DNA from: Chloroflexota bacterium
Lineage (GTDB): Bacteria > Chloroflexota > Limnocylindria > QHBO01
Assembly: GCA_031177555.1 (NCBI GenBank)
Contig: JAPSGM010000002.1
Coordinates: 1-21,151, forward strand
Length of the DNA: 21,151 nucleotides
Direction of reading: 5' to 3'
Shown: piece by piece, positions 1 through 5,212 of the stretch
Numbering within the stretch: the first letter of the stretch is position 1
Layout of the letters: each line of letters begins with the position of its first letter
The notes under the pieces: generated by a model
What the model saw: the letters and a program-made list of their open reading frames with translations, nothing else
The model's database searches: none
What the model was told of the DNA's origin: nothing
Translations under genes and position numbers: made by a program

Positions 1-53
1 ACCTGAATGTCAGCCTCGAGCGGGTCCGTGGCCACTTCGCCGAGCCGGCCTAG
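1..53 (+). CDS. C-terminal tail of an unidentified protein (partial)
   Basis: Reading from base 3, an open frame gives the last 16 residues LNVSLERVRGHFAEPA and ends in TAG at 51-53. The rest lies outside the window. Frame 1 stops immediately, but another frame is also open, so coding is inferred only from the GC-rich third positions and from the promoter that starts soon after. The function cannot be named. Confidence 0.3.
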   Translation, partial: LNVSLERVRGHFAEPA

Positions 54-76
54 CAGGCGCGGTGCCCTGCGCCGGC

Positions 77-85
77 TGCTATACT
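77..85 (+). promoter_or_regulatory. Extended -10 promoter of the T-box/tRNA-Ala/leuS transcript
   Basis: TGCTATACT holds a TG extension (77-78) and a near-consensus -10 hexamer TATACT (80-85). Initiation is expected around 91-93, just before T-box Stem I. There is no recognisable -35 at the 17-base position, which is common for extended -10 promoters. It is the best promoter-like sequence upstream of both the tRNA and the leuS operon, so one transcript probably carries both. A separate weaker promoter next to the tRNA cannot be excluded. Confidence 0.6.
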
Positions 86-257
86 CCGCCCGACGCGATG
101 ACGCGGGAGCAGTACGCGCTGCCCATCGTCGAAAAGCGAGCCGGAGATGGTGAGAGCCGGCGACGAAAGGGACGCGGAACTCGCCCGTCGAGCAGTCCGG
201 TGCCGAGCCGGGCCGGCATGGCGCCACGATACCGGCGCCGATGAGTGGACCGATCGT

Positions 258-333
258 GGGGTTGTAGCTCAGCTGGGAGAGCACCTGCATGGCATGCAGG
301 GGGTCGGGGGTTCGAGTCCCCCCAGCTCCACCA
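258..333 (+). tRNA. tRNA-Ala (anticodon GGC), CCA encoded
   Basis: A complete 76-base cloverleaf. The acceptor stem GGGGUUG pairs with CAGCUCC and contains the G3-U70 wobble that is the classical alanine identity element. The D stem is GCUC/GAGC. The anticodon stem CCUGC/GCAGG closes loop AUGGCAU, with GGC at 291-293. The T stem GGGGG/CCCCC closes UUCGAGU. The discriminator is A330, and CCA (331-333) is encoded. It reads the alanine codon GCC, abundant in this GC-rich coding. The gene lies between T-box Stem I and the T-box antiterminator, so maturation by RNase P and 3' processing would cut the leader in two. Confidence 0.97.
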
Positions 334-369
334 CCTGCATCGGTCAAGTCATGGTGGTACCGCGACGGG

Positions 370-400
370 AGCCCCCTTCGTCCTGACGAGAGGGGGCTTT
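370..400 (+). terminator. Intrinsic terminator of the T-box leader
   Basis: AGCCCCCU (370-377) pairs with AGGGGGCU (391-398). A bulged G390 and an inner stem UCGU/ACGA close the loop CCUG (382-385), and UUU ends the element. The U tract is short. The arm at 378-387 is the same sequence used by the antiterminator, so the two folds exclude each other, as expected of a T-box attenuator. It separates the leader and tRNA from the acetyltransferase gene. Confidence 0.75.
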
Positions 401-440
401 GCTGTACCCGGGAGCAGGATGGACCGATGAGGACGGGCAC

Positions 441-1010
441 GTGGGCTCGATGACGGGAGCCGCGGGCGAGACGCGGACGGCCGCCGACGGCCGCCGCTGG
501 AGGCTGCGCCTCGCTCGCCCTACCGACGCGCGCGGCCTGGCCCGCCTGTTCGCCGATGTACGCGCCGAGGGTCGCTGGCTGCTGACGCCATCGAGCGCCG
601 TGAGCGAACCGTCCGAGGCCTTCTTCATCGGCGAGATGATCCGTGGGGGTGGCGGCCTGGCCCTGGTGGCAGAGGCTGACGGCGAGGTCGTCGGCAACGT
701 GCTGGTCAGCCTGGAGCGCGGCGCGGTCGGCAGCCACGTGGGGACGCTCTCGATCGTGGTCGACCGCGAGTGGCGGGATGTCGGCATCGGCTCCGAGATG
801 GTGCGCGCCGCCCAGGACTGGTGCCGGGAGGGCGGGCTGGCCAAGCTGGCGTTGTCGGTCTTCCCGGACAACGACCGCGCGGTGGCGGTGTACGAGCACG
901 CCGGCTTCGAGCGCGAGGGGCTGCGGCGGCGCCAGTACCGGGTCGACGGCGAGTTCCGCGACGAGCTGTTGATGGCCTGGTTCCCCGACGGTGGGAGGCG
1001 CGACGCATGA
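441..1010 (+). CDS. GNAT-family N-acetyltransferase
   Basis: A 189-residue single-domain GNAT protein expected to transfer an acetyl group from acetyl-CoA to an amine. The acetyl-CoA pyrophosphate loop is visible as RDVGIG (residues 112-117) after the central strand HVGTLSIVVD, and motif B is NDRAVAVYEHAGF (144-156). The layout resembles RimI/RimJ-like enzymes, but the substrate cannot be read from sequence. I chose GTG 441 because TGAGGA (428-433) lies 7 bases upstream. The frame is open back to 399, but that start would lie in the terminator U tract; ATG 450 is the other option. It is the first gene after the T-box terminator. Its stop overlaps the next start (ATGA, 1007-1010), so it should be co-expressed with leuS. 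Confidence 0.85.
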   Translation: MGSMTGAAGETRTAADGRRWRLRLARPTDARGLARLFADVRAEGRWLLTPSSAVSEPSEAFFIGEMIRGGGGLALVAEADGEVVGNVLVSLERGAVGSHVGTLSIVVDREWRDVGIGSEMVRAAQDWCREGGLAKLALSVFPDNDRAVAVYEHAGFEREGLRRRQYRVDGEFRDELLMAWFPDGGRRDA

Positions 1011-1816
1011 GCGCCATGGATCCCGCCCGCGCGCGCAGCTTCGACGCTTGGGCCGGCGAGTACGACCGCTTCCGGCCCGGATACCCCGAGGAGCTGTTCG
1101 AGACGATCCACCGCCGCCTGGGGCTGCCGGAGCGGCCGCTGGTCGTGGACCTGGGGGCAGGCACCGGCCGGGCCAGCCTGGCCATGGCCGAGCTGGGATG
1201 GCGCGTCACCGCCGTGGAGCCCGGCAAGCCCATGCTGGACGTGCTGCGCGGCGCGGCAAGTAACGCGGGCGTGGTCATCTCGACGGTCCAGGCCAGCGCG
1301 GAGGCGACGGGGCTGGACCCGGCGTCGGCCGACCTGGTGACCGCCGCCCAGGCATTCCACTGGTTCGACAGCGATCCGGCCATGACCGAGATGGCCCGCA
1401 TCCTGAAGCCGGGCGGCGGCGTGGCCCTGTGCTGGAACGTGCGCGACCCGGGGCGCTCCGCCTTCCTGGCCGAGTACGAGCGCCTGCTCGAGAGCCACGC
1501 GGCCTCGGCCCATGATACCGGCCGGTACGAGGCCGTTGGGCGCGGGGAGACGGCACGGGCCTTCGAGGCCCACGCGGCGGCGTTCGAGGAGCCGGAGCTG
1601 GTGCACCTGCGCCAGGACGTGCCGATGACCGGCGAGCAGTTCACGGGGATGGTCTTCACCGCCTCGTACGTGCGCGCCGGCATGTCGCCCGAGACGCAGG
1701 AGCGCTTCCGGCTGGAGCTGGCTGCGCTCCTCGGTCGCCACCGGCACCACGACGGGCGGCCGTTCGCCGTCCCCTACCGCATCGACCTGTGGATCGCACA
1801 AAGGAGAGGGTCATGA
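1007..1816 (+). CDS. Class I SAM-dependent methyltransferase
   Basis: A 269-residue Methyltransf_11-type enzyme. Motif I, VVDLGAGTGRAS (residues 46-57), binds SAM. The acidic residue after strand 2 is in TAVEPGKPML. FHWFD (117-121) and ARILKPGGG (130-138) are the usual later motifs, and FHWFD is typical of small-molecule methyltransferases related to trans-aconitate or UbiE-like families. The substrate is unknown. ATG 1007 is supported by GGGAGG (993-998), 8 bases upstream, and by the ATGA overlap with the acetyltransferase gene. The stop overlaps leuS in the same way (1813-1816). The two overlaps make a translationally coupled trio with leuS, although neither small enzyme has an obvious role in leucine charging. 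Confidence 0.87.
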   Translation: MSAMDPARARSFDAWAGEYDRFRPGYPEELFETIHRRLGLPERPLVVDLGAGTGRASLAMAELGWRVTAVEPGKPMLDVLRGAASNAGVVISTVQASAEATGLDPASADLVTAAQAFHWFDSDPAMTEMARILKPGGGVALCWNVRDPGRSAFLAEYERLLESHAASAHDTGRYEAVGRGETARAFEAHAAAFEEPELVHLRQDVPMTGEQFTGMVFTASYVRAGMSPETQERFRLELAALLGRHRHHDGRPFAVPYRIDLWIAQRRGS

Positions 1817-4392
1817 CCACCGAAGCCGGGGCACGCACCCGGCGTCCCGAGCGGTTCGAGCCCGCCTCGTACGAGCGGCGCTGGCGCGACCGCTGGGAGG
1901 CGGACGCGCTGTACCGGGTCGACGACGGCGACCCGCGCGACAAGCACTACCTGCTGACGATGTACCCCTACCCTTCGGGCGACCTGCACATCGGGCACTG
2001 GTTCGCCGCCACCGGGCCGGACATCGTGGCCCGCATGAGGCGCATGCAGGGCCTGAACGTGATGTTCCCCATGGGCTTCGACTCCTTCGGCCTGCCGGCC
2101 GAGAACGCTGCCATCGACCGCGGCGCCCATCCCGCCCAGTGGACGGCGGCCAACGTGGACCGCATGCGCACCCAGTTCCGCTCGATGGGTTGCATGTTCG
2201 ACTGGAGCCGCGAGGTGGTGACCTCCGACCCGGCGTACTACCGCTGGACGCAGTGGCTGTTCGTGCAGCTGTACCGGGCCGGGCTGGCCTATCGGGCCAT
2301 GGCGCCGGTCGACTGGTGCCCGAAGGACCAGGTGGTCCTGGCGCGCGAGCAGGTGGAGGGCGCGGACCGCCACTGCTGGCGTTGCGGCACGCCCGTCGTC
2401 AAGCGCGACCTGGAGCAGTGGTTCTTCCGCATCACCGACTACGCGGACGAGATGCTGAGGTTCGAGGGGATCGACTGGCCCGAGCCGATCCGGCTGATGC
2501 AGACCAACTGGATTGGCCGCTCGGAGGGCGCCGAGATCGACTTCCCGGTGGAGGCCGGTGGCGTCGAGCCCATCCGCGTCTTCACCACGCGCCCGGACAC
2601 GGTGTTCGGCGCCACCTTCATGGTGCTGGCGCCCGAGCACCAGGCCGTCGCCGCCCTGACCACGGACGATCGCAGGGCCGATGTCGACGCGTACGTGGCC
2701 GCCGCCCACCGCGAGACCGAGATCGAGCGCATGAGCGCCGAGCGGGAGAAGACCGGTGTCTTCATGGGCTCGTACGCGGTCAATCCCCTGACGCAGGAGC
2801 GCGTCCCGATCTGGGTCGCCGACTACGTGCTTCCCGGCTACGGGACGGGCGCGATCATGGCGGTGCCCGCCCACGACGAGCGCGACCACGCCTTCGCGGT
2901 GAAGCACGACCTGCCGATCCGTTACGTGGTGTTGCCGCGCGGCGGCTCCGCGCCGGACGGCGAGGCGTTCGTGGCGCACACCGAGGACGAGGTCCTCGTC
3001 GACTCCGGGGAGTTCACCGGCATGCCCGCCGCGGAGGCCATCGGCGCCATCACCCGCCAGCTGGCCGACCTGGGCCGGGGCGGCCCGGCGGTGACGTACA
3101 AGATCCGCGACTGGCTGGTGAGCCGACAGCGCTACTGGGGCGCCCCGATCCCGATCGTGTACTGCCCCGAGCATGGCGCCCAGGCGGTGCCGGAGTCGGA
3201 GCTGCCGGTGCTCCTGCCGCCCGAAGTCGACTTCGCGCCGACCGGTGTCTCGCCGCTGCAGTCGCACGCCGAGTTCCTGCGGGCCTCGTGCCCGGTATGC
3301 GGGGCCGAGGCGCGGCGCGAGACGGACACGATGGACACCTTCGTGGACTCGGCGTGGTACTTCCTTCGCTACTGCTCGCCGCACGACGCCGACCGGCCCT
3401 GGGACCCCGAGGCGCTGCGGGCCTGGATGCCGGTCGACCTGTACACGGGCGGGGCGGAGCATGCGGTACTGCACCTGATGTACGCCCGCTTCGTGATCAA
3501 GGCGCTGCGCGACCTGGGGCACCTGGCCTTCGACGAGCCGTTCCTGGCGCTGCGCAACCAGGGACAGATCCTGGGCGCCGACCACCAGCGCATGAGCAAG
3601 TCGCGCGGCAACGTGGCCAATCCCGACGAGCTGGTGGGCCGCTACGGATCCGACACGGTGCGGCTGTTCCTGATGTTCATCGGGCCGTGGGACCAGGGCG
3701 GGCCGTGGAACGCCTCCGGCATCGAGGGCGTGCACCGCTTCCTGGGCCGCGTCTGGCACGCCGCGCAGGCCGATGCGGGACCGGGGCCCGTCACCGCCGC
3801 GGTGCCCGGCATGCCCCCGCCGCCAAGCCTGGCCGGCAAGATCCCTGGCAACGGCGGTCCCGCCGCCGATCAGCTGCTGGGCACGGCCGAGGAGCTGGCG
3901 CGCGCCCTGCGACGCGTCACCCACGTCACCATCGCCGAGGTCACCGAGGACTATGCCGGGTTCCGCTTCAACACCGCCATCGCCAAGATGATGGAGCTGG
4001 CCAACGCGATCTCGCGCGCCCGCGAATCGGGCCTGTCACGGACCGATGCCTATGCGGAGGCGGTCGACACGCTGCTGCGCCTGCTGGCGCCGGGGGCGCC
4101 GCACGTCACCGAGGAGCTGTGGGCGCGCCGCGGCAAGGCGTACAGCATCCACCAGCAGCCGTGGCCGGTGGCGGATCCCGAGCTGGCGCGCGCCGAGAGC
4201 CTGGAGCTGCCGGTGCAGGTCGACGGGAAGCTGCGCGACCGCCTGGTCGTCACCCGCGACACGCCGGCCGAGGAGATCGAGCGCCTGGCGCTGGCCTCGG
4301 AGCACGTGCAGCGCTACCTGGCCGGGCGCGCGCCGGCGCGCGTGGTGCAGGTTCCCGGGCGCCTGGTGAACGTGGTCAGCTCCTCGAAGTAG
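1813..4392 (+). CDS. leuS: Leucine--tRNA ligase
   Basis: An 859-residue bacterial leucyl-tRNA synthetase that charges tRNA-Leu in the cytoplasm. In order: HIGH (residues 59-62) in the Rossmann fold; a zinc-type insertion with CPKDQ and CWRCG; the CP1 editing domain with TTRPDT and GTGAIMAVPAHDERDHAFA, which hydrolyses mischarged tRNA; a second cysteine pair around CPVCG; TMDTFVDSAWYF; the catalytic loop RMSKS (593-597); and a C-terminal anticodon-binding region. Length matches the family. ATG 1813 has AGGAG (1802-1806) 6 bases upstream and overlaps the methyltransferase stop. A methionine-like start at 1789 lacks such support. The T-box with a probable CUC specifier explains its regulation: uncharged tRNA-Leu would raise expression. 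Confidence 0.98.
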   Translation: MTTEAGARTRRPERFEPASYERRWRDRWEADALYRVDDGDPRDKHYLLTMYPYPSGDLHIGHWFAATGPDIVARMRRMQGLNVMFPMGFDSFGLPAENAAIDRGAHPAQWTAANVDRMRTQFRSMGCMFDWSREVVTSDPAYYRWTQWLFVQLYRAGLAYRAMAPVDWCPKDQVVLAREQVEGADRHCWRCGTPVVKRDLEQWFFRITDYADEMLRFEGIDWPEPIRLMQTNWIGRSEGAEIDFPVEAGGVEPIRVFTTRPDTVFGATFMVLAPEHQAVAALTTDDRRADVDAYVAAAHRETEIERMSAEREKTGVFMGSYAVNPLTQERVPIWVADYVLPGYGTGAIMAVPAHDERDHAFAVKHDLPIRYVVLPRGGSAPDGEAFVAHTEDEVLVDSGEFTGMPAAEAIGAITRQLADLGRGGPAVTYKIRDWLVSRQRYWGAPIPIVYCPEHGAQAVPESELPVLLPPEVDFAPTGVSPLQSHAEFLRASCPVCGAEARRETDTMDTFVDSAWYFLRYCSPHDADRPWDPEALRAWMPVDLYTGGAEHAVLHLMYARFVIKALRDLGHLAFDEPFLALRNQGQILGADHQRMSKSRGNVANPDELVGRYGSDTVRLFLMFIGPWDQGGPWNASGIEGVHRFLGRVWHAAQADAGPGPVTAAVPGMPPPPSLAGKIPGNGGPAADQLLGTAEELARALRRVTHVTIAEVTEDYAGFRFNTAIAKMMELANAISRARESGLSRTDAYAEAVDTLLRLLAPGAPHVTEELWARRGKAYSIHQQPWPVADPELARAESLELPVQVDGKLRDRLVVTRDTPAEEIERLALASEHVQRYLAGRAPARVVQVPGRLVNVVSSSK

Positions 4393-4482
4393 GCCCGCGC
4401 CCGGGGGCATCAGGGGAACACCAGCGAAAATCGGCCAGTAAGCGGCGGGTAAGCGCGCATGGGCTAGGCTGCGGCCCCTGCT

Positions 4483-4525
4483 TCCGGAGCCCCGGCGTCG
4501 AGTGCCCGGGCGTCGGGGTTCCGGA
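4483..4525 (+). other. Strong 17-bp stem-loop between leuS and comEA
   Basis: TCCGGAGCCCCGGCGTC (4483-4499) pairs with GGCGTCGGGGTTCCGGA (4509-4525) without interruption, using three G-U pairs, and leaves a 9-base loop (4500-4508). No U tract follows. It lies in the 187-base gap between leuS and comEA, which otherwise shows no clear promoter. It could be an atypical terminator for the leuS operon, an RNA-stabilising structure or part of the comEA leader. Confidence 0.5.
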
Positions 4526-4579
4526 CAGGTGGCGCTCACCAGCACCCGACCGGCTCGCCTCCCGACCGGAGGTTGACCG

Positions 4580-5191
4580 ATGGCCATCACCCCGCGCGAC
4601 GCCCTGGCGCTGGCCGGAGCCGCCCTGGCTGCCCTGGCGCTCGGGGCCGCGGCCTGGCTGGCGCTCTCGCCGGGTACGGGCGCCACGTCGACGCTGCCGT
4701 CCGCCTCGGCGGCTTTTGCCTGGGAGCCGTCGGCGCCGGCCGGCACCGCGGCGCCGACGGATCTGCTGGTCGACGTCCAGGGCGCGGTCAGGCGCCCGGG
4801 CCTGGTGCGCGTGCCCGCCGGCGCGCGGGTGGCGGACGCCATCGCCGCGGCCGGAGGCTACACCGCCAAGGCCGACCTGCTGGCCGCGGCGACCGCCATC
4901 AACCTCGCCGCGTCCCTGGCGGACGGCGCCCAGGTCTTCGTGCCCATCCAGGGCCTGGCGGCCGCGCCGGGGCCGTCGGCGCCGGGCGCCGCGGCGGGTG
5001 GCGGGCTGGTCAACCTGAACACCGCGGGCCCGGAGGAGCTCGAGGCCCTGCCCGGCATCGGGCCGGTGACCGTGCAGAAGATCGTTGCCGCCCGCGCGGA
5101 GCGGCCGTTCGCCACCCTCGAGGAGCTGCTGGAGCGCGAGGTGATGCACAGCGGCCAGCTGGAGGACATCCGTGACCTGGTGACCCTCTAG
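4580..5191 (+). CDS. comEA: ComEA-family DNA-binding protein
   Basis: A 203-residue membrane-anchored DNA receptor of the natural-transformation machinery. Residues 8-29 form one hydrophobic membrane segment, followed by a low-complexity linker. A SLBB domain (about 61-124) begins LLVDVQGAVRRPG. The C-terminal helix-hairpin-helix region (143-203) holds VNLNTAGPEELEALPGIGP and QKIVAAR, which bind DNA non-specifically. The length and domain order are those of Gram-positive-type ComEA. ATG 4580 has GGAGG (4568-4572) 7 bases upstream. comEC follows 21 bases after the stop in the same frame, and the pair is a classic competence operon. Confidence 0.93.
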   Translation: MAITPRDALALAGAALAALALGAAAWLALSPGTGATSTLPSASAAFAWEPSAPAGTAAPTDLLVDVQGAVRRPGLVRVPAGARVADAIAAAGGYTAKADLLAAATAINLAASLADGAQVFVPIQGLAAAPGPSAPGAAAGGGLVNLNTAGPEELEALPGIGPVTVQKIVAARAERPFATLEELLEREVMHSGQLEDIRDLVTL

Positions 5192-5212
5192 CGGCCGCGT
5201 GGATGCAGGCCC

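Larger units (their letters stand above)
92..400 (+). promoter_or_regulatory. T-box riboswitch leader, probable Leu (CUC) specifier, interrupted by a tRNA gene
   Basis: T-box leaders bind uncharged tRNA by specifier-anticodon pairing and by pairing of the tRNA NCCA end with a UGGN bulge, which favours an antiterminator. Seen here: GAUGA (96-100) and AGUA at the 5' side of Stem I; a distal stem GCCGG/CCGGC enclosing the UGGUGA loop (about 148-153); the 3' side GAA (177-179) followed by CUC (180-182) and a purine, facing AGUA as in a specifier loop; and UCGAG closing the base. The antiterminator pairs GUCA-GG (348-354, U352 bulged) with CCUGAC (382-387), exposes UGGUACC (355-361), and pairs GCGA (362-365) with UCGU (378-381). 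CUC fits leuS downstream; a one-base shift would read UCG (Ser). Stem II and Stem III are not recognisable in 190-257, which holds only GC-rich hairpins such as GGUGCC/GGCGCC. The element is unusual in containing a tRNA gene. Confidence 0.8.

Noticed and set aside
180..185. GCC (183-185) as an alanine specifier matching the embedded tRNA-Ala(GGC)
   Set aside because: GCC falls in the stem flanking the loop, while CUC lies directly after GAA and agrees with leuS. UCG (Ser) is also possible but fits the downstream genes less well.
147..386. Open frame of 79 codons crossing the tRNA and T-box
   Set aside because: It runs through a perfect tRNA and a riboswitch, has no ribosome-binding site and no protein-like sequence.
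419..430. Three-codon ORF ATG GAC CGA TGA before the acetyltransferase
   Set aside because: Too short to support, and its stop lies in the ribosome-binding site of the real gene by chance.
399..440. Upstream start of the acetyltransferase at 399
   Set aside because: It would begin inside the terminator U tract without a ribosome-binding site; GTG 441 has TGAGGA at the right distance.
344..1801. Long minus-strand open frame of 485 codons
   Set aside because: Antisense shadow of the acetyltransferase and methyltransferase genes; high GC makes opposite frames stay open.
2139..5018. 959-codon plus-strand open frame over leuS and comEA
   Set aside because: Arg/Pro/Gly-rich out-of-frame translation of leuS; no domain and it crosses real gene ends.
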